From contig NZ_JACIEN010000006.1 of the NCBI RefSeq assembly GCF_014196925.1, positions 124,001 to 188,000 of the forward strand: a DNA stretch of 64,000 nt, given 5' to 3'. Shown piece by piece: positions 45,718 through 54,111 of this stretch. This stretch comes from Chelatococcus caeni (GTDB lineage Bacteria; Pseudomonadota; Alphaproteobacteria; Rhizobiales; Beijerinckiaceae). A program made the translations under genes and the position numbers. Below the pieces are notes generated by a model. That model did not search any database. It had not been told where the DNA came from and saw nothing but the letters and a program-made list of their open reading frames with translations. Numbering within the stretch: the stretch's first letter is position 1; the number at the start of each line of letters is the position of its first letter.

Positions 45718-45745
45718 TTGACAGGCTCCGTGACCCATCTAAAAT
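45718..45745 (+). promoter_or_regulatory. Predicted sigma-70 promoter for argD-argF
   Basis: TTGACA (45718-45723) and TAAAAT (45740-45745) are separated by 16 bases. They lie about 100 bases before the argD start in the 371-bp gcrA/argD divergent region. Apart from these boxes and the hairpin below, I see no other clear element in that region. Confidence 0.6.
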
Positions 45746-45753
45746 TGTGGACG

Positions 45754-45786
45754 GTGCCGCCCCTGCCCGGGCGGCACTTTGATTTT
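45754..45786 (+). terminator. Hairpin with T-rich tail in the argD leader
   Basis: GTGCCGCCC (45754-45762), loop CTGCCC and GGGCGGCAC (45769-45777) are followed by TTTGATTTT. It would lie at the very 5' end of the argD transcript, or it may insulate argD from upstream transcription. The terminator-like tail is imperfect. Confidence 0.5.
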
Positions 45787-45843
45787 CGGGAAAATCCGAG
45801 GCGTCCGGCGGCAGGCCGGTGCCTCATCGCGGAGACGAGAGAC

Positions 45844-47043
45844 GTGACTTCGCCGCTTCTGCAGACCTATGCGCGGGCCGACATCGAATTCGAGAAGGGC
45901 GAGGGCGCGTGGCTCGTGACGCGAAGCGGCGAGCGATACCTCGATTTCGGCGCCGGCATCGCAGTCAACGCCCTCGGCCATTGCCATCCGCATCTCGTCG
46001 AGGCGCTGACCGCGCAGGCCGGCAAGCTCTGGCACACGTCGAACCTCGTGCGCATCCCCGAGGGCGAGCGGCTCGCCCAGCGGCTGGTCGATGCCACCTT
46101 CGCCGACAATGTCTTCTTCACCAATTCCGGCGCCGAGGCGCTGGAATGCGCCATCAAGATGGCCCGGCGCTACCATTCGTCCAAGGGCCAGCCCGAGCGC
46201 TTCCACATCGTCACCTTCGAGGGCGCCTTCCACGGCCGCACGCTGGCGACCATCGCCGCCGGCGGCCAGAAGAAATATCTCGAGGGCTTCGGCCCCAAGG
46301 TCGAGGGCTTCGACCAGGTCGCCTTCGGCGACTGGGAGGCGCTCGAGGCCGTCGTCGGCCCGCAGACCGGCGCCATCCTCATCGAGCCGATCCAGGGCGA
46401 GGGCGGCATCCGCGCCGTTGCGCCCGAGGCGCTGCGCCGCCTGCGCAAATTCTGCGACGAGCGGGGCCTCCTCCTCATCCTCGACGAGGTGCAGAGCGGC
46501 GTCGGCCGCACGGGCAAGCTCTTCGCGCACGAATGGGCCGGCATCACGCCGGACATCATGGCGGTGGCCAAGGGCATCGGCGGCGGCTTCCCCATGGGCG
46601 CCTGCCTCGCCACCGCCGAGGCGGCGAGCGGCATGACCTATGGCGTGCACGGCACCACCTTCGGCGGCAACCCGCTCGCCATGGCGGTCGGCAATGCGGT
46701 GCTCGACGTGGTGCTGGCGCCCGGCTTCCTCGATCAGGTGGCGCAGACCGGCCTGCTCCTGAAGCAGCGCCTTGCCGCGCTCAAGGACAGGCATCCCGGT
46801 GTCATCGCCGAGGTGCGCGGCGAGGGGCTGATGCTCGGCCTCAAGCTCGCCGTGCCGAACACGGAATTCGTCGATGCGGCGCGGGCCAACCGGCTCGTCG
46901 TCATCGGCGCCGGCGACAACGTGGTGCGGCTGCTGCCGCCGCTCACCATCGGCGAGGCCGAGGTGAGGGAGGCGCTGGAGCGCCTAGAGGCGACCGCCGC
47001 CGCCGTCGAGGCCGCCCGCTCGGCCGAGAAGGGAGCAGCGTGA
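45844..47043 (+). CDS. argD: Acetylornithine aminotransferase ArgD
   Basis: This PLP enzyme (399 aa) transaminates N-acetylglutamate semialdehyde in arginine synthesis. It has [21 protein letters not shown] at the N-terminus, and the cofactor loop [38 protein letters not shown] and the PLP-Lys in [13 protein letters not shown] follow. The start is a GTG after GGAGACGAGAGAC; an in-frame extension to 45613 adds residues foreign to the family. Its stop overlaps argF. Confidence 0.94.
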   Translation: MTSPLLQTYARADIEFEKGEGAWLVTRSGERYLDFGAGIAVNALGHCHPHLVEALTAQAGKLWHTSNLVRIPEGERLAQRLVDATFADNVFFTNSGAEALECAIKMARRYHSSKGQPERFHIVTFEGAFHGRTLATIAAGGQKKYLEGFGPKVEGFDQVAFGDWEALEAVVGPQTGAILIEPIQGEGGIRAVAPEALRRLRKFCDERGLLLILDEVQSGVGRTGKLFAHEWAGITPDIMAVAKGIGGGFPMGACLATAEAASGMTYGVHGTTFGGNPLAMAVGNAVLDVVLAPGFLDQVAQTGLLLKQRLAALKDRHPGVIAEVRGEGLMLGLKLAVPNTEFVDAARANRLVVIGAGDNVVRLLPPLTIGEAEVREALERLEATAAAVEAARSAEKGAA

Positions 47044-47972
47044 TGAGCGGCTCCGTGCGTCACTTCCTCGACCTCACCGATTTCACGCAAGGCGATCTGC
47101 GCCAGGTGCTCGACGCCAGCGCGGCGTTGAAGGCCGGGCGCCGCAAGGGCCAGCCGCCGAAGGAGAAGCCGCTCGCCGGCAAGGTGCTGGCGATGATCTT
47201 CGACAAGCCGTCGACGCGCACGCGCGTGTCCTTCGACCTCGCCATGCGCGAGCTCGGCGGCGAGCCGCTGATGCTGACAGGCAAGGAGATGCAGCTCGGC
47301 CGCGGCGAGACCATCGCCGATACGGCGCGCGTCCTCTCGCGCTATGTCGACGCCATCATGATCCGCATCCTCGACCACGAGGCGATGCTGGAGCTCGCCC
47401 GCCATGCCGACGTGCCGGTGATCAACGGGCTGACGAAGCGTTCGCATCCCTGCCAGATCATGGCCGACGTGCTGACCTTCGAAGAGCATCGCGGCCCGAT
47501 CAAGGGCCGCACCGTCGCCTGGTCGGGTGATGCCAACAACGTGCTCGCCTCCTGGGTGCACGCCGCGGCGCGGCTCGATTTCACGCTCAACATCGCGAGC
47601 CCGCCGGAGCTCGCCCCGCCCGAGGAGGTCATCGCCTTCGCCCGGCGGGAGGGCGCGCGCGTCAATGTCACGAGCGATCCCTTCGCGGCGGTGGACGGCG
47701 CCGATGCCGTCGTGACCGACTGCTGGGTGTCCATGGGCGACGAGGACGAGGGCCGCCGCCACAACCTGCTCAAGCCCTACCAGGTCAACGGCAAGCTGAT
47801 GGGCGCCGCTGCCAAGGGCGCCATCTTCATGCACTGCCTGCCGGCGCACCGGGGCGAGGAGGTGACGGACGAGGTGATGGACGGGCCGGCTTCGGTCGTC
47901 TTCGACGAGGCGGAGAACCGCCTCCATGCACAAAAGGGTATTCTGGCTTGGTGTCTGGGAGCAATCGCGTAA
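47043..47972 (+). CDS. argF: Ornithine carbamoyltransferase ArgF
   Basis: This enzyme (309 aa) joins carbamoyl phosphate and ornithine to citrulline. The carbamoyl-phosphate loop is [13 protein letters not shown], then [11 protein letters not shown], the ornithine-binding DCWVSMGDE and the catalytic Cys in [12 protein letters not shown]. The ATG overlaps the argD stop (TGATG), and its own stop overlaps the hslO start, so three genes are tightly coupled. Confidence 0.96.
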   Translation: MSGSVRHFLDLTDFTQGDLRQVLDASAALKAGRRKGQPPKEKPLAGKVLAMIFDKPSTRTRVSFDLAMRELGGEPLMLTGKEMQLGRGETIADTARVLSRYVDAIMIRILDHEAMLELARHADVPVINGLTKRSHPCQIMADVLTFEEHRGPIKGRTVAWSGDANNVLASWVHAAARLDFTLNIASPPELAPPEEVIAFARREGARVNVTSDPFAAVDGADAVVTDCWVSMGDEDEGRRHNLLKPYQVNGKLMGAAAKGAIFMHCLPAHRGEEVTDEVMDGPASVVFDEAENRLHAQKGILAWCLGAIA

Positions 47973-48952
47973 TGGACATGGCTGCGTCGCCGGCCGGCGA
48001 CGACCGCGTCCTGCCCTTCGCGGTGGAGGGGCTCGACGTGCGCGGCCGCGTGGCCAGCCTCGGGACGAGCGTCGACACGATCATCGCGCGCCACGACTAT
48101 CCCGCCCCCGTCTCGCGCGTGGTCGGCGAAGCCGTGGTGCTGACGGCGCTGCTCGGTTCGGCGCTCAAGCTCGACGGCCGCTTCCAGCTGCAGACGCGCA
48201 GCGACGGGCCGATCGACATGGTCATCGTCGATTTCGATGCGCCGGGCCGGCTGCGCGCCTGCGCCCGCTTCGATGCCGGGCGCCTCGAGGCGGCCATCGC
48301 CGAGCGCGCGACGGCGACGGGCGACCTCATCGGCCACGGCCATCTCGCCCTCACCATCGACCAGGGCGGCGACATGAACCGCTACCAGGGCGTGGTGGCG
48401 CTCGAGGGGCAGAGCTTCGAGGAGGCGGCGCACCAGTACTTCCGCCAGTCCGAGCAGATCCCGACGCTCGTGCGCCTCGCCGTCGGCGAGGCGCTGGGCG
48501 GCGGCGACCATGCCTGGCGGGCCGGCGGCCTCATGGTGCAGTTCCTGCCGCGCTCGGCCGACCGGATGCGCCAGCCGGACCTGGACCCCGGCGATGCGCC
48601 CGAGGGGCACGATCCGGCGGCCGGGCCGGACGAGGACGATGCATGGGTCGAGGCCAAGCTCCTCGTCTCCACCGTCGAGGATCACGAGCTGCTCGATCCG
48701 ACGCTGACGCGCGAGCAACTGCTCTACCGCCTCTTCCACGAGCGCGGCGTGCGCGTCTTCGAGCCGCAGCCGGTCGAGGAGAGCTGCCGCTGCTCGTCCC
48801 ACCGCATCCTTGCCATGCTCAAGCGCTTCTCGCCCGAGGATCGTGCCGACATGGTGGGGGACGACGGCCGCATCGGCATCACCTGCGAATTCTGCTCGCG
48901 CCATTACGACATCGACCCGGCGGATGTCGCGGAGGAAGCCGATGCCGGCTGA
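47972..48952 (+). CDS. hslO: Redox-regulated chaperone Hsp33
   Basis: This cytoplasmic holdase (326 aa) is switched on by oxidation of a zinc-bound Cys cluster. The N-terminal fold carries PVSRVVGEAVVLTALLGSAL and the region ALTIDQGGDMNRYQGVVAL. The C-terminal zinc centre has CRCSS and CEFCSRHY, giving CxC and CxxC. The ATG at 47972 overlaps the argF TAA by one base; a GTG at 47948 is an alternative. Linkage of hslO with argF is common in Hyphomicrobiales. Confidence 0.94.
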   Translation: MDMAASPAGDDRVLPFAVEGLDVRGRVASLGTSVDTIIARHDYPAPVSRVVGEAVVLTALLGSALKLDGRFQLQTRSDGPIDMVIVDFDAPGRLRACARFDAGRLEAAIAERATATGDLIGHGHLALTIDQGGDMNRYQGVVALEGQSFEEAAHQYFRQSEQIPTLVRLAVGEALGGGDHAWRAGGLMVQFLPRSADRMRQPDLDPGDAPEGHDPAAGPDEDDAWVEAKLLVSTVEDHELLDPTLTREQLLYRLFHERGVRVFEPQPVEESCRCSSHRILAMLKRFSPEDRADMVGDDGRIGITCEFCSRHYDIDPADVAEEADAG

Positions 48953-49562
48953 CGATCGCGGACGTCCGCGGGGCACGGACGGCTATGGCGAGAACGCCGA
49001 GGTGCTGGTGGCCCGTTACGAGAGCCTGTCGTTCCTCGACAACCATGCCGACATCCTGCACCTGCTGCCGGCCGCGCCGGCGCGCGTCGTCGATATCGGC
49101 GCCGGCTCGGGCCGGGACGCGGCGGGCTTCGCCCGCCTCGGCCACGAGGTCGTCGCCGTGGAGCCGACGGCGGAGATGCGCAGCCGCGGCGAGGAACTGC
49201 ACCGCGATGTCGCCATCACCTGGCTCGACGATTGTCTGCCGGACCTCGCGGGGCTGCGGCCGATGGGCCCTTTCGACGTCGTCGCCATGACCGCGGTGTG
49301 GATGCATCTCGATGCGGCGGAGCGCGAGGCCGCCATGGCCGTGATCGGCAATCTGGTCGCGCCGGGAGGCCTCCTCGTCCTCTCCCTGCGCCATGGCCCG
49401 GTGCCGCCCGGCCGCCACATGTTCGCGGTGACGGGCGACGAGACCGTCGCCCTTGCCGCAAGGCACGGCTTCGAGCAGGTTTTCCGGGCGCAGGTCCCGA
49501 GCAAGCTCAGCCAGCCGGGCGTGAGCTGGACCAAGCTCGCCTTCCGCAAGCGGCGTGGCTGA
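48942..49562 (+). CDS. Class I SAM-dependent methyltransferase of unknown substrate
   Basis: This protein (206 aa) has the Rossmann methyltransferase motif I VVDIGAGSGRDAAGFARLGH, followed by an acidic end of strand 2 (VAVEPTAEMRSRG). Motif IV lies near FDVVAMTAVWMHLD and post-IV near VAPGGLLVLSLRHG. The substrate is not predictable. It overlaps hslO by 11 bases and is therefore the last gene of the argD-argF-hslO unit. Confidence 0.82.
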   Translation: MPADDRGRPRGTDGYGENAEVLVARYESLSFLDNHADILHLLPAAPARVVDIGAGSGRDAAGFARLGHEVVAVEPTAEMRSRGEELHRDVAITWLDDCLPDLAGLRPMGPFDVVAMTAVWMHLDAAEREAAMAVIGNLVAPGGLLVLSLRHGPVPPGRHMFAVTGDETVALAARHGFEQVFRAQVPSKLSQPGVSWTKLAFRKRRG

Positions 49563-49568
49563 CGCCGC
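49550..49568. repeat. Hairpin at the convergent methyltransferase/argE junction
   Basis: GCGGCGT (49550-49556), loop GGCTG and ACGCCGC (49562-49568) pair perfectly. The methyltransferase stop codon TGA spans loop and right arm. The argE stop begins on the next base. Confidence 0.5.
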
Positions 49569-50729
49569 CTATTGCGCGAGGCTGCGCGCCAGGTCGCGCA
49601 TGAAGGCGGCGCCCGCCTCCAGTTCCGCGAGCGTGATGTACTCGTCCGCCTGATGCGCCCGGTCGATGGTGCCCGGCCCGCAGACCACGGTGGCGATGCC
49701 GGCGTTCTGGAAGTGCCCGGCCTCCGTGCCGAAGGGCACGGTGATGGTGCGGTTGCGGCCGGCAAGGCGCAGCGCCAGCGTCTCGGCGGCCGAGCCTGTG
49801 TCGGGCCTGAGGCCGGGAACGGAGACCTCGCACAGGGTTTCGATGCGGCTCGCCGGCGCCGTGCGCCGCATGCGCGCGAGGACCGTCTCGGATACCGCGG
49901 CGAAGCGGCGCGGGATCTCCTCAGGGTCGAGATCCGGCAGGCCGCGGAACTCCCAGTGGAAGGTGCAGTTGCGCGCGAGGATGTTGCGCGCCGTGCCGCC
50001 GGCGATGGTGCCGATGTGGATCGTCGTATAGGGCGGGTCGAAACGGCCGGACGCGTCGCCGCGCGCCACGAAGTCCTCGGCCATGCGGTTGAGTTCCGCC
50101 ACGAGGTCGCAGGCGGCCATGACCGCGCTCGCGCCGAGCTCGGGCTTCGAGGAATGCGCCTCGACGCCGTGCACCTGCGTCTCGAAGGTCACGACGCTCT
50201 TGTGCGCATCGGCCACCTCGAGGCCCGTCGGCTCGCCGACGAAGACGGCGCCGGGCAGCGGCAGGTCCTTGCCGAAGCAGGCGATGCCGTCGACCACGCC
50301 GAGGCAGGTCGTTTCCTCGTCATAGGAGAGGAAGATGTGGATCGGCCGCTTGAGATCCGCGGCCAGGAACTCGGGCACGAGGGCGAGCGCCAGCGCGCAG
50401 AAGCCCTTCATGTCCACCGCGCCGCGGCCATAGGCGCGCCCGTCCGCGACGCGCAGGCTGTAGGGATCGCTCGTCCAGGCCTGGCCGGCCACGGGCACGA
50501 CGTCGGTATGGCCGGAGAGGACGACACCGCCGGGCACGGCCGGGCCGATGGTGGCGAGCAGCGCCGCCTTGTCGCCGGTGGCGTTCGGCAGGCGGATGTA
50601 CGGCACGCCCCAGCCGTCGAGATAGGCCGCGACGAATTCGACGAGCGCGAGGTTGGACTTGGCGCTCTCGGTGTCGAAGGCGACGAGCCGCGCCAGCATG
50701 TCGAGAGGGGAAAGGCGCGTGCCGGTCAT
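49569..50729 (-). CDS. argE: Acetylornithine deacetylase (M20 family)
   Basis: This metallo-hydrolase (386 aa) removes acetate from N-acetylornithine. Zinc ligands and catalytic residues are seen in VLSGHTDVVPVAGQ, GRGAVDMKGFCALAL, SYDEETTCLG, EPTGLEVADAHKS and near the C-terminus IDRAHQADEYI. It lies close to argD and argF but on the other strand. The ATG at 50729 is 31 bases after apaG. Confidence 0.92.
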   Translation of the reverse strand: MTGTRLSPLDMLARLVAFDTESAKSNLALVEFVAAYLDGWGVPYIRLPNATGDKAALLATIGPAVPGGVVLSGHTDVVPVAGQAWTSDPYSLRVADGRAYGRGAVDMKGFCALALALVPEFLAADLKRPIHIFLSYDEETTCLGVVDGIACFGKDLPLPGAVFVGEPTGLEVADAHKSVVTFETQVHGVEAHSSKPELGASAVMAACDLVAELNRMAEDFVARGDASGRFDPPYTTIHIGTIAGGTARNILARNCTFHWEFRGLPDLDPEEIPRRFAAVSETVLARMRRTAPASRIETLCEVSVPGLRPDTGSAAETLALRLAGRNRTITVPFGTEAGHFQNAGIATVVCGPGTIDRAHQADEYITLAELEAGAAFMRDLARSLAQ

Positions 50730-50760
50730 GCGGGGCCCGATCGGTTGCTGCTGCGAAGGA

Positions 50761-51153
50761 TCAATGCATGACCCGCCGCACATAGGGGCTGTCCAGCGGG
50801 AACAGCGGGATATCCACGGGAAAACGCTCGCCGCGCTGCGTGATCATGTCGTAGGAGCCCGTCATCGTACCGTGGGCCGTCGAGAGGGGGCAGCCGCTGG
50901 TGTAGGTGAAGCTCTCGCCCGGCTCGAGGATCGGCTCCTCGCCGATGACGCCGGGGCCGTGCACCTCCTGGGAGCGGCCCTCGCCGTCGGTGATCGTCCA
51001 GTGGCGCGTCTTGAGCTGCACGGTCTCGGCGCCGAGATTGACGATCTCGACCGTGTAGGCCCAGAAGAAGCGGCTTTCGCGCGGCGAGGATTCGTCCTCG
51101 AGGAAACGCGGCTCGACAGTGACGCGAATTCCCTTCGTTTCGGCCCGGTACAT
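50761..51153 (-). CDS. apaG: ApaG domain protein
   Basis: This small protein (130 aa) has a fibronectin-III-like fold. Typical parts are IRVTVEPRFLEDESSP, FFWAYTVEIVNLGAETVQL, LKTRHWTITDGEGRSQEV, GPGVIGEEPILEPGESFTY and GTMTGSYDM. ApaG was linked genetically to Co2+ resistance and Mg2+ efflux in enterobacteria, but the biochemical role is not settled. It precedes argE on the same strand. Confidence 0.94.
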   Translation of the reverse strand: MYRAETKGIRVTVEPRFLEDESSPRESRFFWAYTVEIVNLGAETVQLKTRHWTITDGEGRSQEVHGPGVIGEEPILEPGESFTYTSGCPLSTAHGTMTGSYDMITQRGERFPVDIPLFPLDSPYVRRVMH

Positions 51154-51258
51154 CTCGCAGCTCCGTGAACGTCGCAAACGGACAACGCCCCGTCCGGCGT
51201 GGTAAGCGCTAACGGGGCCGAGCGTCAATCGCCCCGCGCGCCGGGGAGGCAGCACGAC

Positions 51259-51927
51259 ATGCTCGATGGGATCATGCGCCGTGTCATCGACCCGCCGCTC
51301 GCCGTCGCGGGCCGGCGGCTGGCCGCCGCCGGCGTTGCGGCCGATGCGGTGACGCTCGCGGGCTTCGCAGCCGGGCTTGCCGGCGCGGCAGCGGTCGTCC
51401 TGCGGCTCGATGTCCTTGCCGCCCTTCTCTTCCTCGCCGGGCGCCTCGCGGACGGCCTCGACGGGGCGATCGCGCGGGCCGGCCGGCGCACCGACCGCGG
51501 CGGCTTTCTCGACATCGTCTGCGACTTCGCCTTCTACGGCGCCTTCCCGCTCGCCTTCGCGCTGCGCGATCCCGACGCCAATGCGCTCGCCGCGGCGGCC
51601 CTTCTGTTCAGCTTCTACGTCAACGGCGCGACTTTCCTCGCCTATGCGGCGGTGGCGGCCCGGCGGGGATGGGAGACCGAGGCGCGCGGCGTGAAATCCA
51701 TCTATTTCACGGCCGGCCTCGCGGAGGGTACCGAGACGATCCTCGCCTTCCTCCTCATGCTGGCGCTGCCGCAGCATTTTCCGGTGATCGCCTACGCGTT
51801 TGCCGCCATGACGCTGGCGACGGCCCTCGGCCGGGGGCTCGTCGGCTGGCACCGCTTTCGCGATGCCCCGCAGGGGCGCGCTCCGGGCTTTTCCCCGCCG
51901 GAACGGGACGATCACGCGCGGCCATAG
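51259..51927 (+). CDS. CDP-alcohol phosphatidyltransferase family membrane protein
   Basis: This membrane enzyme (222 aa) has about six helices. The active-site motif is complete: DGLDGAIARAGRRTDRGGFL and then DIVCD, giving D-x2-DG-x2-AR-x7-G-x3-D-x3-D. Family members transfer a phosphatidyl or phospho-alcohol group from CDP-linked donors, as in phospholipid synthesis. The acceptor is not identifiable. GGGGAGG precedes the ATG. Confidence 0.87.
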   Translation: MLDGIMRRVIDPPLAVAGRRLAAAGVAADAVTLAGFAAGLAGAAAVVLRLDVLAALLFLAGRLADGLDGAIARAGRRTDRGGFLDIVCDFAFYGAFPLAFALRDPDANALAAAALLFSFYVNGATFLAYAAVAARRGWETEARGVKSIYFTAGLAEGTETILAFLLMLALPQHFPVIAYAFAAMTLATALGRGLVGWHRFRDAPQGRAPGFSPPERDDHARP

Positions 51928-52011
51928 CCTTTGCGGTGAAAGCGCGCTAATCACGGTGCGCCCGCTCATCGGGCGTTGTCCGTTTGTCCCGCGAGGTTCC
52001 TGCGAGGTTTC

Positions 52012-53112
52012 ATGGTCCAGCTCGTTCCCGGCATCCAGCCTGCAGAGACGATCGCCGCCTTCGCCGAGACCGGCGTCATCCGCACCGCGGCGGCCTTCGA
52101 CGGGGACCAGATCCAGCCGGCGAGCCTCGACCTGCGCCTCGGCGCACGGGCCTATCGTGTCAGGGCGAGCTTCCTGCCCGGCCGCGGCCGCTCGGTGCGC
52201 GAGCGGCTCGCGGGCCTCTCCCTGCACGAGATCGACCTGACCCGCGGGGCCGTGCTCGAGACGGGCTGCGTCTACATCGCCGAGCTGCAGGAGGGGCTTG
52301 CGCTGCCTGCCGGGCTCGCCGCCGCGGCCAACCCCAAGAGCTCGACGGGCCGCCTCGACGTCTTCACCCGCGTCATCGCCGACCACGGCCGTGAGTTCGA
52401 CGTCATCGACGCCGGCTACGAGGGGGCGCTGTTCGCCGAAATCTCGCCGCGCACCTTCCCGGTGCTGGTGCGCCAGGGTTCGCGCCTGTCGCAGCTGCGC
52501 TTCCGCCACGGCGCCTGCCGTCTGACCGATGCGGAGCTCACGGCCCTGCACGAGGAGGAGCGGGTAGTCACCTCGCACGAGCCCTCGATCCAGGCCGGCG
52601 TCGCCGTCAGCGTCGACCTCGCCGGTTTCGGCGAGCGCCGCCTCGTGGGCTATCGCGCCAAGCGCCACACTGGCCTCGTCGATGTCGACAGGCCCGGCGC
52701 CTATCAGGCGAGCGCCTTCTGGGAGCCGCTCTATGCCGGCGGCCAGGGCGAGCTCATCCTCGATCCGGGCCAGTTCTACATCCTCGCCTCCAAGGAAGCC
52801 GTGCACGTGCCGCCGGACTACGCGGCCGAGATGGTGCCCTTCGATCCGCTGGTCGGCGAGTTCCGCGTGCACTACGCGGGCTTCTTCGATCCCGGCTTCG
52901 GCCATGCCGGGGCGGGCGGCTCGGGCGCCCGCGCCGTGCTCGAGGTGCGCTCGCGCGACGTGCCCTTCATCCTGGAGGACGGGCAGATCGTGGGCCGCCT
53001 CGTCTACGAGCGCATGGCCGCCCGCCCGGCCGTGCTCTACGGCGCCGGCGCCGGCTCGCACTATCAGGCGCAGGGGCTGAAGCTCTCCAAGCACTTCGTC
53101 ATGGACGTGTGA
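52012..53112 (+). CDS. Bidomain 2'-deoxycytidine 5'-triphosphate deaminase
   Basis: This protein (366 aa) is twice the length of E. coli Dcd and consists of two dUTPase/Dcd-like halves, the alphaproteobacterial form. The first half has QIQPASLDLRLGARAYRV, ANPKSSTGRLDVFTRV and IDAGYEGALFAEISPRTFPV. The second half repeats the pattern with GQFYILASKEAVHVPP and the YAGFFDPGFG strand. It should convert dCTP to dUTP for thymidylate synthesis. The ATG at 52012 follows GCGAGG. Confidence 0.9.
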   Translation: MVQLVPGIQPAETIAAFAETGVIRTAAAFDGDQIQPASLDLRLGARAYRVRASFLPGRGRSVRERLAGLSLHEIDLTRGAVLETGCVYIAELQEGLALPAGLAAAANPKSSTGRLDVFTRVIADHGREFDVIDAGYEGALFAEISPRTFPVLVRQGSRLSQLRFRHGACRLTDAELTALHEEERVVTSHEPSIQAGVAVSVDLAGFGERRLVGYRAKRHTGLVDVDRPGAYQASAFWEPLYAGGQGELILDPGQFYILASKEAVHVPPDYAAEMVPFDPLVGEFRVHYAGFFDPGFGHAGAGGSGARAVLEVRSRDVPFILEDGQIVGRLVYERMAARPAVLYGAGAGSHYQAQGLKLSKHFVMDV

Positions 53113-53136
53113 CCGGCCGGCCTGTGGCGCCGGAGC

Positions 53137-53157
53137 GCGGCGCGGAGGCCGCGCCGC
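53137..53157. repeat. GC-rich hairpin between convergent dCTP deaminase and cupin genes
   Basis: GCGGCGCGG (53137-53145), loop AGG and CCGCGCCGC (53149-53157) form a 9-bp stem in the 61-bp gap between two convergent genes. It has no T-tract. Confidence 0.5.
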
Positions 53158-53173
53158 CGGCGGGGCTGTGATA

Positions 53174-54106
53174 TCAGGCCTTCTTCTCACCATAGTAGTA
53201 ATTCGCCTGCTTGCCGAAGACCAGGCCGCGCAGGGTGCGGCGCATGCCCTCCGAGCGTCGCAGCGGCTCGATGACAGCGCGCATGGCCCGGTAGGCGGCG
53301 ACCTTCACGCCGTCCATCAGCGGGCTGGTCCCCGGCGCGGGCTGCGGAAACCCATATTTGCGCAGCAGGCCGTTGGCGCGCAGCAGGGTGTTGAGACGCT
53401 CCGCCCGCGGCGACTTCCAGGTGATGGCCATGGAGACGGAATGGCCGTCGCCGGTGCGCACCCAGTGCGGCCACAGGTGAGGCACGAAGAGCCCGTCGCC
53501 GGCCTGGAGCGAAAAGACCTGCGCCTTCTCCTCGTGGCGCGGGTCGTAGCGCTTGTTGCGGTGCTTGGAGGGCAGCATCTCCAGTTCCTCGTCGCTCAGC
53601 AGCGAGCGGTCGCGGTTGTCGAAGATGTGGAAGAACTTCGGCCCGCGGATCTGGACGAAGAAGTTCTCCTCCGGGTCGACATGGAAGGGCGTGGTCGCAT
53701 TCGCGGAGGCGACGAAGACGAAGCCCTGGATGTCGTGGAAGCCTGCCTCCTCCAGGGAGCCGTGGCCGAGCTTCTCGGCGACGCCGGTCAGCACCTCCTC
53801 GAGGAGCGCGCGATAGGCCGGCTCCACCTCGACGCGCTTCAGCACCATCCAGGCGTTGCACTGCTCGATGCGGTGCACGACCTCCTCGGCCGGCATGTCG
53901 AGCGTCGGCACGTCTTCCGGCTTGACGCCCGGCGCGACATCGCCGGCGTTATACTCCACCCGGTCGCGCGGCAGCGTCTTGGCGAGGCGGGCGAGCGTGG
54001 TGAGCGAGAACAGCGGGTGGTCGGCGAGATTGTGGCGCGTGGCGAAGGGCTCGCGCGGGAAGCGGCTGGAAAAGTCGGCCTCGGTGGCGGTGATCTCGGC
54101 AATCAT
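53174..54106 (-). CDS. Cupin-like (JmjC-type) Fe(II) dioxygenase-family protein
   Basis: This soluble protein (310 aa) has a JmjC/cupin_8-like core. A metal-binding H-x-D is likely in TTPFHVDPEENFFVQIRG, followed by the strand KFFHIFDN. The distal His is near GLFVPHLWPHWVRTGDGHSV. Members are typically Fe(II)/2-oxoglutarate hydroxylases. The substrate is unknown. Its start lies five bases after the stop of an acetyltransferase gene on the same strand, so the two probably act together or are at least co-expressed. Confidence 0.8.
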   Translation of the reverse strand: MIAEITATEADFSSRFPREPFATRHNLADHPLFSLTTLARLAKTLPRDRVEYNAGDVAPGVKPEDVPTLDMPAEEVVHRIEQCNAWMVLKRVEVEPAYRALLEEVLTGVAEKLGHGSLEEAGFHDIQGFVFVASANATTPFHVDPEENFFVQIRGPKFFHIFDNRDRSLLSDEELEMLPSKHRNKRYDPRHEEKAQVFSLQAGDGLFVPHLWPHWVRTGDGHSVSMAITWKSPRAERLNTLLRANGLLRKYGFPQPAPGTSPLMDGVKVAAYRAMRAVIEPLRRSEGMRRTLRGLVFGKQANYYYGEKKA

Positions 54107-54111
54107 GGCTG

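Noticed and set aside
45613-45843. N-terminal extension of argD
   Set aside because: It has no similarity to aminotransferases, contains the predicted promoter and hairpin, and a GTG with ribosome binding site lies at 45844.
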